64,000 nt of DNA from Cupriavidus oxalaticus (GCF_016894385.1 NZ_CP069812.1:2790001-2854000); one strand, 5' to 3'; positions 38,394 through 47,206 are shown, counted from the stretch's first letter. Made by a program: numbers and translations. Notes: generated by a model from the letters alone, not told the origin.

Positions 38394-39643
38394 TCGTCGC
38401 GCTCGCCGGATTCGTACAGCGTTTCGCGGCCCATGCGGTCCAGGATCAGTTCGGCGGTCCACGGCAGCATCAGCGCGCCGCAGCGCGAGTCGCGGTACAG
38501 GCGCTCCAGCGGCAGGTCCTTGAGCATCGACTGCCCGCCGCAGGTGCGGATCGCCAGCCGCGCGATATCGTTGGCGCCTTCCATCACGGTGTAGTGCGCG
38601 GCGTACAGGCGCAGGCGCTCGTCCTTGGAAGGGTTCGGCTTCGCTTCATGGATCACGCGCCAGAAGATCGAGCGCATGTTCTCCAGCTGGATGCGCATCT
38701 GCGCCACCGCGATCTGCTTGGTCGGGTACATGCGGCGCTTGACCGGCGGCTGGCCCGGCACCTCGCCGCGCAGGTACTGCACGGTGAAGTCGTAGGCGGC
38801 CTGCGCCACGCCGAGGTAGGTCGGCGACAGCGTGAAGAACATGGCCGGCCACGTCTGCGCGGCGCGGTAGTAGACCCCGCGCGGCATCAGCTGCTCCTGG
38901 TCGGGCACGAACACGTCCTTGAGCAGCAGCGTGCGCGAGACCGTGCCGCGCATGCCCATCGGGTCCCATGCGCCGGTGACGGTGAGGCCGTCGGCCTTGC
39001 CCGGCACGGCGATATAGAGGGTATCGCGCATGTCGGGATGGTGGTCGCCGCGGTCCTCGGTGCAGAGGATGCCGTAGTAATCGGCCGCGCCCGACAGCGA
39101 CGCGAAGATCTTGCGGCCGTTCAGCACCCAGCCGCCTTCGACCTTGCGCGCGGTGGTGCCGAACGGCGCCTTGCCGGCGGCCGCGGCCGAGCCTTCCGAG
39201 AACGGCTGCGCGTAGACCGCGCCGTCGCGCACCACGCGCGCGAAATGCAGCGCGCGGCGGGCCTCGTGCTCGGCGCGCTGTCCGGGCGTCATCTCGATGC
39301 CATCGGACAGCGTGCCGGTCCACATGGTCGAGCAGATATGCATGTTGTACGTCAGCGCCGTGGCGCCGCAGAAGCGGCCGATCTCGGCGCCCACCATGCA
39401 GTAGGTGGCAAAGTCCGCGCCCTCGCCACCGAAGGCTTCCGGCACGCACAGCGCCAGCAGCCCGGCTTCGCGCAGGTCATCGTAGTTGGCGAAGGGAAAA
39501 CTGGCCTCGCGGTCCCAGGTGGCGGCGCGCGCGGCGAAGCGTTCGCGGCCCAGGCGGTTGGCCAGCGCCAGCAGGCGCGCCTGGCGCGGGGTGAAATCCG
39601 CCGTACCGACGGCGGGAATGAAGTCGAGCTGGCCGGAAGGCAT
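38390..39643 (-). CDS. acyl-CoA-dehydrogenase-fold flavoprotein, possibly a monooxygenase
   Basis: A 417-residue protein with the three-part ACAD fold: N-terminal helices (LREAGLLALCVPEAFGGEGA), a middle beta domain (WVLNGRKIFASLSGAADYYG) and C-terminal helices. The usual catalytic Glu region, Tyr-Glu-Gly-Thr, is replaced by LYRDSRCGALMLPWTAELIL (residues 382-401). That form occurs in ACAD-fold proteins including flavin-dependent hydroxylases, so it may be a reduced-flavin monooxygenase rather than a dehydrogenase. A flavin reductase gene is divergent at 41740. It is coupled by ATGA to the ligase and lies 78 bases after the hydrolase gene. Confidence 0.82.
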   Translation of the reverse strand: MPSGQLDFIPAVGTADFTPRQARLLALANRLGRERFAARAATWDREASFPFANYDDLREAGLLALCVPEAFGGEGADFATYCMVGAEIGRFCGATALTYNMHICSTMWTGTLSDGIEMTPGQRAEHEARRALHFARVVRDGAVYAQPFSEGSAAAAGKAPFGTTARKVEGGWVLNGRKIFASLSGAADYYGILCTEDRGDHHPDMRDTLYIAVPGKADGLTVTGAWDPMGMRGTVSRTLLLKDVFVPDQEQLMPRGVYYRAAQTWPAMFFTLSPTYLGVAQAAYDFTVQYLRGEVPGQPPVKRRMYPTKQIAVAQMRIQLENMRSIFWRVIHEAKPNPSKDERLRLYAAHYTVMEGANDIARLAIRTCGGQSMLKDLPLERLYRDSRCGALMLPWTAELILDRMGRETLYESGERDE

Positions 39644-39721
39644 GTCGCGGTCTCCTTGGCGCCGGCCGCTAGGAAGCGGCGCCGTTGTTCTGGTTTTCTG
39701 GTGCTGCGGGACCGGCGCGCG

Positions 39722-40540
39722 TCAGCGCACCGGGAAATGCCGTTGCAGGAAAGCGAGCACGGGCGCGTTGAAGGCCGCGGGCCGCTCCATGCAGGCCAGG
39801 TGGCCGACATCGGGCAGGCAGTGGTATTCGGCGCCGGGGATGCGCTGCGCCATGCGCTGCATCACCTCGGGCGAGGCGTTGGTGTCGTGCTGGCCGGCCA
39901 GCGCCAGCACCGGCACGGCGATGTGCGGCAGCGCGTCGCGCTGGTTGAAGCGCACCAGCGCGCCCAGCGCGGCGCGGTAGGCGGGCGCGGGCACGGCAGC
40001 CATCACGCTCGTGGCGAAGGCCACCGCGGGCGCCTCGGCGTCCGGCGCCACCATCGTGCGCACCAGCCCCGCCGCCATCTCGGCCATGCTCTTGCCGGCG
40101 TCCAGCGGCGCGGTGCGCGCGGCGACGAACTCGCGCTGCCACGGCCCGTCGCCCTTGCCGAACGCGGGCGAGGTGCCGGACAGCACCATGCCGTCGACCA
40201 GCGCCGGCGTGGCGGCATACGCCTGCTGCGCCACCATGCCGCCCATGCTGTGGCCGAGCAGCACCACGCGCCGGCCGGCCTCGCGCTCGGCCTGCAGCAG
40301 CGGCGCCAGCGCGCGGGCCAGGCCGTCGAAGTCATAGGGATCGATCATGGCGCTGTCGCCATAGCCGGGCATGTCCCACGCCAGCGCGCGGTAGCCGGCC
40401 TGCGCCAGCGCTTCGCCCTGCGCCGGCCACGCGGCCTTGCCGCCGCCGATGCCGTGCAGCATCACGACCGCGACCGGGCCCTCGCCCCATTCCAGCGTGG
40501 CGATACCGTTGCCGTGCTTGCGGAGGACCGGGGCGCTCAT
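39722..40540 (-). CDS. alpha/beta hydrolase of the NicX-like operon
   Basis: A 272-residue alpha/beta hydrolase. The nucleophile elbow is LLGHSMGGMVAQ with Ser98; Asp219 (LALAGQHDTNAS) and His247 (LPDVGHLACMERP) complete the triad, and VMLHGIGGGKAAW forms the oxyanion region. Its start codon overlaps the stop of the NicX-like gene by four bases. In nicotinate catabolism NicD, a hydrolase of this fold and size, removes formate from N-formylmaleamate, the product of NicX, so an analogous role on a ring-cleavage product is likely. The actual substrate is not known. Confidence 0.88.
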   Translation of the reverse strand: MSAPVLRKHGNGIATLEWGEGPVAVVMLHGIGGGKAAWPAQGEALAQAGYRALAWDMPGYGDSAMIDPYDFDGLARALAPLLQAEREAGRRVVLLGHSMGGMVAQQAYAATPALVDGMVLSGTSPAFGKGDGPWQREFVAARTAPLDAGKSMAEMAAGLVRTMVAPDAEAPAVAFATSVMAAVPAPAYRAALGALVRFNQRDALPHIAVPVLALAGQHDTNASPEVMQRMAQRIPGAEYHCLPDVGHLACMERPAAFNAPVLAFLQRHFPVR

Positions 40541-41607
40541 GCCGACACCTCCACCAGCTGGCCTGCCTCGACTTCATTGCGGCCATCGAGCGAGACCGTG
40601 CAGTTGCGCAGCGGCAGGTCGAAATGGCCCAGCGTATGGCGGCCCGCCACCTCGTTGGCGCCGGTGGAGAACAGGAAGTTGCCGCCGAACGCGCGCAGCT
40701 CGGTGCCGTTGCAGTCGCGCTTGTCGTAGAACGTCAGCGCATCCCAGCGCGCCGTCCGGTTCAGGCCCCAGCCGACGTGCGAGACCGCATACGCGTCGCG
40801 CGTGCCCTCGCGGTCGGCCCAGGCCTGGTAGTAGCCGCGCATCATGTCGGCGTCGACGCCCTGCCCTTCGACGCCGACGATGTAGTCGTCCTCGATATGG
40901 CAGACCACGGTGTCGCGCAGGTAGGTCTTGAAGGTCAGGTTGACGTCGCCCGGCGCCAGCACCAGCGTGCCGTTGACCTGGCGGCTGGCCGGGAACGCCA
41001 GGCACAGGCCGCCCGGCCAGTGCGAGACCTGCCCCGGCTTGCTGCAGAAGCCCCAGACGCCGCCCACGCGGGCGTCGGCCAGGCCGATGCGCAGCTCGGT
41101 GCCGGCGGCGGAATGCACGCGCATTGCCTGCGCGCCGCGCAGGCGCTTCATCGCGGCGCGCACGGTGCCTTCCAGCGCCGGGTCGGGCTGGCAGCGCTCC
41201 AGGATCTCCGGGTGTTCGTTGCTGACCATCAGCATGCGCGGCACCACGCCGTCGGCGCCGCGCAGGATCAGCGGCAGCTCGGGCGCATGCAGCAGGCCTT
41301 CGACGGTGCAGTCGAGCACCAGGTGGCAGCGGGACAGCGCGGCCACGACCGGGGCGAGGTGTTGCAGGGCATCGCTGGCGCCGGTCGAGCGTACCGGCGC
41401 CGGCGCGCTGAGTGCCGGCGTCGGCACCTGGATCCGCACCGGCGTGGCGCCCAGCGACTGCACCGCCAGTTCGGCCAAGGCCACGTTGACAGGGCGGGAT
41501 TGCGACTCCGTTACAATTCCAACGACTTCCGCGCCCTGCAGGGCACAGAGTTCCAGGGTGCGCCGGAACGCCGCCAGCCAGCGGTGTTCGATCTGCTCGA
41601 TGAGCAT
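40537..41607 (-). CDS. NicX-like (2,5-dihydroxypyridine dioxygenase family) extradiol dioxygenase
   Basis: A 356-residue protein resembling NicX, the non-haem iron enzyme that opens 2,5-dihydroxypyridine, and more distantly M29 aminopeptidases. The conserved C-terminal half reads VSHWPGGLCLAFP, GTLVLAPGDVNLTFK, AVSHVGWGLNRTARWDAL, RAFGGNFLFSTGANEVAGR and GHFDLPLRNCTV. His277, His328 and Asp330 align by eye with the iron ligands reported for P. putida NicX. The ATG at 41607 follows AGGAGA. It is the first gene of a leftward operon and is divergent from a flavin reductase; the N-terminal half differs enough that the substrate may not be dihydroxypyridine itself. Confidence 0.82.
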   Translation of the reverse strand: MLIEQIEHRWLAAFRRTLELCALQGAEVVGIVTESQSRPVNVALAELAVQSLGATPVRIQVPTPALSAPAPVRSTGASDALQHLAPVVAALSRCHLVLDCTVEGLLHAPELPLILRGADGVVPRMLMVSNEHPEILERCQPDPALEGTVRAAMKRLRGAQAMRVHSAAGTELRIGLADARVGGVWGFCSKPGQVSHWPGGLCLAFPASRQVNGTLVLAPGDVNLTFKTYLRDTVVCHIEDDYIVGVEGQGVDADMMRGYYQAWADREGTRDAYAVSHVGWGLNRTARWDALTFYDKRDCNGTELRAFGGNFLFSTGANEVAGRHTLGHFDLPLRNCTVSLDGRNEVEAGQLVEVSA

Positions 41608-41729
41608 GTCTTGTCTCCTGCCTGTTATCGTGGCGGCATGCGCCGCACTGTTTTTGCGCCTCGACCGACACCCGCTGCAGGGCGGCGTGTCAGCGGACTT
41701 GGTTGAAGTCCCTGGCGCGAATAATATAT

Positions 41730-41741
41730 ATGAAATTTCAT
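41730..41741. promoter_or_regulatory. candidate MarR operator at the start of the flavin reductase gene
   Basis: A perfect palindrome ATGAAATTTCAT whose right end overlaps the ATG of the flavin reductase gene and which lies in the 132-base divergent region. An AT-rich stretch just to its left (41719-41730) may be a -10 region. Binding here would repress the rightward genes, and possibly the leftward operon. Confidence 0.5.
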
Positions 41742-42321
41742 GAACTCCAGTGGAGCCCCCATGGGCATGCCTGAGGCCCAGCCACGGATCGCCAACGCCG
41801 CCGCCGCACCGGACTTCGATGCGCAGCATTTCCGCCGCACGCTGTCGCAGTTCGCGACTGGCGTGACGGTGATCACCACGCGCGCCAGCGCCGAATCGGT
41901 CGCGGCCGGCGCGCCGCCGTTCATCGGCATCACCGCCAGCTCGTTCAACTCGGTGTCGCTGGACCCGCCGCTGGTGCTGTGGAGCATGGCCACGCGCGCC
42001 AACAGCCTGCCGATGTTCCGCGACGGCACCCACTACATCATCAATGTGCTGTCGTCGTCGCAACTGGACCTGTGCCAGCGCTTCGCCACACTGAAGGGCG
42101 ACCGTTTCGCAGGCGTCGACTACCGGCTGTCGGCCACCGGCCTGCCGATCCTGGCCAATGCGCTGGCCTGGTTCGAATGCCATAACCGCAGCCGCTACGA
42201 CGAGGGCGACCATGTGATCTTCGTCGGCGAGGTGGAGCGCTGCGGCGTGCTCGAAGGCCCGGACGGCCCGCTGGTGTTCCAGGGCGGGCAGTTTTCCACC
42301 ACCAGTCCGCTCGAGCCCTGA
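41740..42321 (+). CDS. flavin reductase of a probable two-component monooxygenase
   Basis: A 193-residue FMN-binding split-barrel protein. The family pattern is FRRTLSQFATGVTVITTRAS, GITASSFNSVSLDPPLVLWS, FRDGTHYIINVLSSSQLDLC and ECHNRSRYDEGDHVIFVGEV. Such reductases (HpaC, NtaB type) supply reduced flavin to a partner hydroxylase, here possibly the ACAD-fold protein of the divergent operon. The start is given as 41740; ATGs at 41761 and 41767 are possible and would leave the palindrome wholly outside the gene. A MarR gene follows after 16 bases. Confidence 0.88.
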   Translation: MNSSGAPMGMPEAQPRIANAAAAPDFDAQHFRRTLSQFATGVTVITTRASAESVAAGAPPFIGITASSFNSVSLDPPLVLWSMATRANSLPMFRDGTHYIINVLSSSQLDLCQRFATLKGDRFAGVDYRLSATGLPILANALAWFECHNRSRYDEGDHVIFVGEVERCGVLEGPDGPLVFQGGQFSTTSPLEP

Positions 42322-42337
42322 GCGCGCGCGGCCCATC

Positions 42338-42775
42338 ATGGCGGACCAGCCTTTCGTCGACGGCTACCTGGCCTACCTGCTGGCCCGGGCCAGCCACCTG
42401 ATTTCCGGCGAATTCCACCGCGAGGTCGAGGCCCGCGGCCTGTCCGTGCCGGAATGGCGCGTGCTGGCAACGCTGGCCGACCGCGATGACTGCACCATCG
42501 GCGCGCTGGCCGAAATCACGCTGACCAAGCAGCCCACGCTGACCAAGCTGGTCGACCGCATGGCCGCCGAGGGGCTGGTCAGGCGCACCGCCGGCACCAC
42601 CGACCGCCGCCATGCGCTGATCTCGATCACGCCGCACGGGCTGGCGCTGGCCCGGCCGCTGCTGGAACGCGCCGCGCAGCATGAGCGCGCGGTGCTGAAC
42701 GATTTCGGGCCCGAGCAGGGGGCGCAGCTCAAGGAAACGCTGCGGCAGCTGATCGCGCTGCACACGCAGCGCTAG
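42338..42775 (+). CDS. MarR family regulator
   Basis: A 145-residue winged helix-turn-helix protein. The recognition region is [30 protein letters not shown] (residues 54-83) and the wing is [20 protein letters not shown]. MarR repressors leave DNA when they bind a phenolic or similar ligand; NicR of nicotinate catabolism is of this family. It is co-transcribed with the flavin reductase and probably controls both sides of the divergent region. Its stop codon shares CTAG with the stop of the convergent kynR. Confidence 0.92.
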   Translation: MADQPFVDGYLAYLLARASHLISGEFHREVEARGLSVPEWRVLATLADRDDCTIGALAEITLTKQPTLTKLVDRMAAEGLVRRTAGTTDRRHALISITPHGLALARPLLERAAQHERAVLNDFGPEQGAQLKETLRQLIALHTQR

Positions 42776-43257
42776 GCGCCTTCCCCGCCCGCCTTCAGGA
42801 TCGCCAGCGGCGAGCTGTCGGTCTTGATCCGCTGCAGCACGATGTTCGAGCGGATATCCATCACGCCCTTGGTGCGGTACAGCCGGTTCACGATGAAGTC
42901 CGAGTAGTGCTTCAGGTTGCGCGCCTGCACGCGCAAAATGTAGTTGCTGTCGCCGGTGATGATGTATGCCGACAGCACCTCGGGCCACGACTGCACCGCG
43001 GCGATAAAGGTGTCGTGCCAGCCCTCCACGTCATGGCGCATCGACACCTGCACAATGGCCTCCAACTCAAGCCCGAGTTGCTCGGCATCGAACCAGGCGC
43101 GGTAGCCGCCGATCACCCCCGACTCTTCCAGCAGCCGCACGCGGCGCAGGCATGCCGAAGGCGACAGCGCCACCCGATCGGCCAGGTCCTGGTTGCTGAT
43201 GCGGCCGTTCTCCTGCAGGCAGGTAAGGATGCGCAAATCGATAGGATCGAGGGTCAT
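42772..43257 (-). CDS. kynR: Lrp/AsnC family regulator of the kyn operon
   Basis: A 161-residue protein with an N-terminal helix-turn-helix (residues 3-55, [40 protein letters not shown]) and a C-terminal RAM ligand-binding domain ([33 protein letters not shown]). In Pseudomonas KynR, an Lrp-type activator that responds to L-kynurenine, is divergent from kynBU, the same arrangement as here. The ATG at 43257 gives the standard length. Two similar 16-base boxes in the intergenic region, one touching its own start codon, suggest autoregulation. Confidence 0.9.
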   Translation of the reverse strand: MTLDPIDLRILTCLQENGRISNQDLADRVALSPSACLRRVRLLEESGVIGGYRAWFDAEQLGLELEAIVQVSMRHDVEGWHDTFIAAVQSWPEVLSAYIITGDSNYILRVQARNLKHYSDFIVNRLYRTKGVMDIRSNIVLQRIKTDSSPLAILKAGGEGA

Positions 43258-43302
43258 TCGAATTTCCTGCGATGTTTTTTTAGATCTTCGAATTTTATGC
43301 GA
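43257..43302. promoter_or_regulatory. candidate tandem KynR boxes
   Basis: TTCGAATTTCCTGCGA (43257-43272) and TTCGAATTTTATGCGA (43287-43302) match at 14 of 16 positions and are offset by exactly 30 bases, about three helical turns. The first abuts the kynR start codon. A -10-like TCTAAT at 43354-43359 could serve kynB. Confidence 0.6.
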
Positions 43303-43404
43303 AAGATGGCGTGCATGACCGCTCATTTCGCAAGCCTCTTCCCGGCAAATTTGTCTAATATGCCGACATCGAGGCAGACAACGACGGCACCGCCGCCCCA
43401 TGAC

Positions 43405-44055
43405 ATGACCGCCCCCAGACAAGACCCGCGCCGGCTGTGGGACATCAGCCCGCCGCTATCCCCGGCCACCCCGGTGTGGCCCGGCGACACCCCCTTCCAG
43501 CAGGCCCCCGCCTGGCAGATGGACGAACACTGCCCGGTCAATGTCGGCCGCATCACGCTGTCGCCGCACACCGGCGCCCACGCCGACGCGCCGCTGCACT
43601 ATGCCGCCGATGGCGCGCCGATCGGCGACGTGCCGCTGGCGCCGTACCTCGGCATCTGCCGGGTGATCCACTGCATCGGCGCAGCGCCGGTGGTGGAGCC
43701 GCGCCATGTCGAACATGCCCTGCAGGACCTGCCGCCGCGCGTGCTGCTGCGCACCTACCGTCAGGCGCCGCTGGCGCAGTGGGACCCTGCTTTCTGTGCC
43801 GTCGCCGCCGACACCATCGCGCTGCTCGCTTCGCATGGCGTGCAACTGGTCGGCATCGACACGCCTTCGCTCGATCCGCAGGCATCCAAGACCATGGACG
43901 CGCACAACGCCGTGCGCCGGCATGGGCTGGCGATCCTGGAAGGCATCGTGCTGGATGACGTCGCCGAAGGCGACTATGAGCTGATCGCGCTGCCGCTGCG
44001 CTTTGCCGGGCTCGATGCCAGCCCGGTGCGCGCCGTGCTGCGCAGCCTGGACTGA
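43405..44055 (+). CDS. kynB: kynurenine formamidase
   Basis: A 216-residue metal-dependent hydrolase that converts N-formyl-L-kynurenine to L-kynurenine and formate. The metal motif [15 protein letters not shown] has His55, His59 and Asp61; the opening [20 protein letters not shown] and the [19 protein letters not shown] segment are typical of bacterial KynB. The ATG at 43405 is used; an ATG at 43400 is out of frame. It is the first gene of kynB-kynU-kynA, divergent from kynR. Confidence 0.95.
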   Translation: MTAPRQDPRRLWDISPPLSPATPVWPGDTPFQQAPAWQMDEHCPVNVGRITLSPHTGAHADAPLHYAADGAPIGDVPLAPYLGICRVIHCIGAAPVVEPRHVEHALQDLPPRVLLRTYRQAPLAQWDPAFCAVAADTIALLASHGVQLVGIDTPSLDPQASKTMDAHNAVRRHGLAILEGIVLDDVAEGDYELIALPLRFAGLDASPVRAVLRSLD

Positions 44056-44091
44056 ACGCTTCAAAACTTCACACATACCCACCATCAAGAC

Positions 44092-45348
44092 ATGACGACC
44101 ATTGACCGCGAGCACTGTCTGCAGCTCGACCAGCAAGACCCGCTGCGCCCCCTGCGCGAGCAATTCGCCCTGCCCGAGGGCGTGATCTACCTCGATGGCA
44201 ACTCGCTCGGCGCCCGCCCGCGCGCCGCCGCCGCGCGTGCCGCCCAGGTGGTGGCCGAGGAATGGGGCGATGGCCTGATCCGCAGCTGGAACACCGCCGG
44301 CTGGTTCGAACTGCCGCAGCGGCTGGGTAACAAGCTCGCGCCGCTGGTCGGCGCCGGCGAGAATGAAGTGGTGGTGACCGACACCACCTCGATCAACCTG
44401 TTCAAGGTGCTGGCCGCCGCGCTGCGCGTGCAGCAGACGCGCGATCCGGCGCGCAAGGTGATCGTGTCCGAGGCCAGCAACTTCCCGACCGACCTCTATA
44501 TCGCCCAGGGCCTGGCCGACCTGCTGCAGCAGGGCTACTCGCTGCGTCTCGTCAACTCGCCGGCCGAGATCGACGCCGCCGTCGGCGCCGATACCGCGGT
44601 GCTGATGCTGACGCACGTCAACTACCAGAGCGGCGAGATGCTCGACATGGCCGCGCTGACCGAACTGGCCCATGCGCGCGGCGCGCTGACCGTGTGGGAC
44701 CTGTGCCACTCCGCGGGCGCCGTGCCGGTCAACCTGAAGGCGTCCGGCGCCGACTACGCCATCGGCTGCACCTACAAGTACCTGAACGGCGGCCCGGGCT
44801 CGCCCGCGTTCGTGTGGGTCGCGCCGGCGCTGCGCGATGCGTTCTGGCAGCCGCTGTCGGGCTGGTGGGGCCACGCCGCACCGTTCGCGATGGAACCGCA
44901 GTACCGACCGGTCGAAGGCGTGCGCCGCTTCCTGTGCGGCACGCAGCCGGTCACGTCGCTGGCGATGGTCGAGTGCGGGCTGGACATCTATGCCCAGACC
45001 AGCATGCAAGTGCTACGCGCCAAGTCGCTGCTCCTGACCGACCTCTTTATTGAACTGGTGGAAGCGCGCTGCGGCCACCATCCGCTGACGCTGGTCACGC
45101 CGCGCGAGCACGCGCGCCGCGGCAGCCAGGTGAGCTGGGAACATCCGGAAGGCTATGCCGTGGTGCAGGCGCTGATCGAGCGCGGCGTCATCGGCGACTA
45201 CCGCGAGCCGCGCATCGCGCGCTTCGGCTTCACGCCGCTGTACACCAGCTTCACCGAAGTCTGGGATGCGGTGGAAATCCTGCGCGATGTGCTGGACAGC
45301 GGCGCGTATCGCGATGCGCGCTTCCAGGTGCGCGGCCAGGTGACCTGA
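44092..45348 (+). CDS. kynU: kynureninase
   Basis: A 418-residue PLP enzyme that cleaves L-kynurenine to anthranilate and alanine. The cofactor Lys is Lys229 in [59 protein letters not shown] and [13 protein letters not shown] are all conserved. The length fits the family. It lies 36 bases after kynB and 14 before kynA in the same operon. Anthranilate made here could feed further catabolism or quinolone-type signals elsewhere in the genome. Confidence 0.97.
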   Translation: MTTIDREHCLQLDQQDPLRPLREQFALPEGVIYLDGNSLGARPRAAAARAAQVVAEEWGDGLIRSWNTAGWFELPQRLGNKLAPLVGAGENEVVVTDTTSINLFKVLAAALRVQQTRDPARKVIVSEASNFPTDLYIAQGLADLLQQGYSLRLVNSPAEIDAAVGADTAVLMLTHVNYQSGEMLDMAALTELAHARGALTVWDLCHSAGAVPVNLKASGADYAIGCTYKYLNGGPGSPAFVWVAPALRDAFWQPLSGWWGHAAPFAMEPQYRPVEGVRRFLCGTQPVTSLAMVECGLDIYAQTSMQVLRAKSLLLTDLFIELVEARCGHHPLTLVTPREHARRGSQVSWEHPEGYAVVQALIERGVIGDYREPRIARFGFTPLYTSFTEVWDAVEILRDVLDSGAYRDARFQVRGQVT

Positions 45349-45362
45349 TCGGGAGTTGCATC

Positions 45363-46247
45363 ATGAGTGAAATCAAGGGATGCCCCTTCTCGGGCGCGGC
45401 GAGCGTATCGCAAACGGCAGCGCAGGGCGATGACTGGCATGGCGCGCAGATGGATTTTGCCAGGGACATGAGCTATGGCGACTATCTCGGCCTGGACCAG
45501 ATCCTGAGCGCGCAGCACCCGCTGTCGCCGGATCACAACGAAATGCTGTTTATCGTGCAGCACCAGACCACCGAGCTGTGGATGAAGCTGATGCTGCACG
45601 AGCTGCGCGCCGCGCGCGAATCGGTCAAGGCCGACAGCCTGCCGCCGGCATTCAAGATGCTGACACGCGTGTCGCGCATCATGGACCAGCTGGTGCAGGC
45701 GTGGAACGTGCTGGCGACGATGACGCCGCCGGAGTATTCGGCGATGCGGCCTTACCTGGGGATGTCGTCCGGCTTCCAGTCGTACCAGTATCGGGAAATC
45801 GAATTCATCCTCGGCAACAAGAATGCGGCCATGCTGAAGCCGCATGCGCATCGGGCCGAGCATCTGGCGCTGGTGGAGATGGCGTTGAAGACGCCCTCTC
45901 TTTATGACGAAGCCATCCGCCTGATGGCGCGGCGCGGGTTTGCGATCGATGCGGAATGCGTCGAGCGCGACTGGACGCAGCCTGCCGGCTACAACGCTTC
46001 GGTTGAGGCGGCCTGGCTGGAGGTCTATCGCAATCCTTCCGCCCACTGGGAACTGTATGAACTTGGCGAAAAGTTCGTCGACCTGGAGGATTCGTTCCGG
46101 CAATGGCGGTTCCGGCATGTGACGACGGTTGAACGCGTGATCGGGTTCAAGCGTGGCACGGGCGGCACCGAGGGCGTCAGCTATTTGCGGAAGATGCTGG
46201 ATGTGGTGTTGTTTCCGGAGCTGTGGAGGTTGAGGACGGATCTTTGA
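45363..46247 (+). CDS. kynA: tryptophan 2,3-dioxygenase
   Basis: A 294-residue haem enzyme that opens the indole ring of L-tryptophan with oxygen, the first step of the pathway. The haem ligand is probably His252 in [20 protein letters not shown], and the substrate-contact His67 is in [38 protein letters not shown] is also characteristic. A GGGAG site precedes the ATG. It is the last gene of the kyn operon, although it catalyses the first reaction. Confidence 0.97.
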   Translation: MSEIKGCPFSGAASVSQTAAQGDDWHGAQMDFARDMSYGDYLGLDQILSAQHPLSPDHNEMLFIVQHQTTELWMKLMLHELRAARESVKADSLPPAFKMLTRVSRIMDQLVQAWNVLATMTPPEYSAMRPYLGMSSGFQSYQYREIEFILGNKNAAMLKPHAHRAEHLALVEMALKTPSLYDEAIRLMARRGFAIDAECVERDWTQPAGYNASVEAAWLEVYRNPSAHWELYELGEKFVDLEDSFRQWRFRHVTTVERVIGFKRGTGGTEGVSYLRKMLDVVLFPELWRLRTDL

Positions 46248-46326
46248 TCCCTGGTCCTCGCGTTCCGGGGATTGCGGGCCTGTCATCTACCCGATGACAG
46301 GCCCTGAGACGCCCGGCAGAAGCCAA

Positions 46327-47136
46327 CTAAACCCCGTCCGACAACCTGCCAGCCAGCGCCACCAGCGCCGGCGCCAGCGTCCGGTGGAACACCTCTTCCT
46401 CCACGGCCCCATATGAAGCGCTGCAACTCAGCATATGCAGATCCTTCTCCCCGACGGGCCGAAACGCCACCGCGCAGGCATGAATCGCCGGATGCCAATC
46501 CCGGAATGACGACGCATACCCGCGCTGCTGCGCATCGGCCAACGCCACCCGCGTCGGTCCTTCCTGCTGCTTCCACTGCTCGGGAAACGCCTGGCTGAAC
46601 TCGGCCAGCACCCGATCCCGCCGCGCCGGCGGCAGCGCCGCCAGATATGCCCGTCCCATCGAACTGGACACCAGCGACAGCCGCGAGCCCACCCCCAGCC
46701 CCAGCATCACGCCGGCGTCGTTGCGGATCGATTCGAGGTAGATCACCTCCATCCGCTCACGCTTGCCAAGCGACACCGACACGCCGTACGACTGCGCAAA
46801 CGCCAGCATATGCGGCCGCGCCAGCGCCACCACGTCGGACGCCGACAGATACGCATACCCCAGCGCCAGCACCCCGGCATCGAGCGCGTACTTGCCCAGG
46901 CTGTCGTCGTAGCGCAGGTAACCCAACTGCACCAGCGTGCCGGCCAGCCGGCTGACCGTGGCTTTGGGAAACCCGGTGCGGCGCACGAAATCCTGGTTGC
47001 CAAGCATCGCCTCGCCGGTACGGAAACAGCGCAGCAGCTCCAGCCCGCGCGCCAGCGCGGTGACGAAATTGGGATCGCTCTCCCGCACCGGCGTGTCTGG
47101 CGTCGGTGCGTCGTTCGAAAGTGACGGACTGTTCAA
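46327..47136 (-). CDS. IclR family regulator, probably of gcdH
   Basis: A regulator of about 269 residues with an N-terminal winged helix (VTALARGLELLRCFRTGEAM, RTGFPKATVSRLAGTLVQLG) and a C-terminal effector domain (ALARPHMLAFAQSYGVSVSL, GVGSRLSLVSSSMGRAYLAA). It is divergent from gcdH, whose glutarate/lysine or tryptophan-end products may be its ligand. The start is given as TTG at 47136 because AGAGGAG lies six bases upstream; an ATG at 47172 is in frame and would add 12 residues. Three operator-like half-sites lie in the shared region. Confidence 0.85.
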   Translation of the reverse strand: MNSPSLSNDAPTPDTPVRESDPNFVTALARGLELLRCFRTGEAMLGNQDFVRRTGFPKATVSRLAGTLVQLGYLRYDDSLGKYALDAGVLALGYAYLSASDVVALARPHMLAFAQSYGVSVSLGKRERMEVIYLESIRNDAGVMLGLGVGSRLSLVSSSMGRAYLAALPPARRDRVLAEFSQAFPEQWKQQEGPTRVALADAQQRGYASSFRDWHPAIHACAVAFRPVGEKDLHMLSCSASYGAVEEEVFHRTLAPALVALAGRLSDGV

Positions 47137-47206
47137 GATGTGCTCCTCTCTGATCGGCGGTTGTCCGCTCATCGCACAAGGCATCGGTGGCTTGGGGTTT
47201 TGCCTG

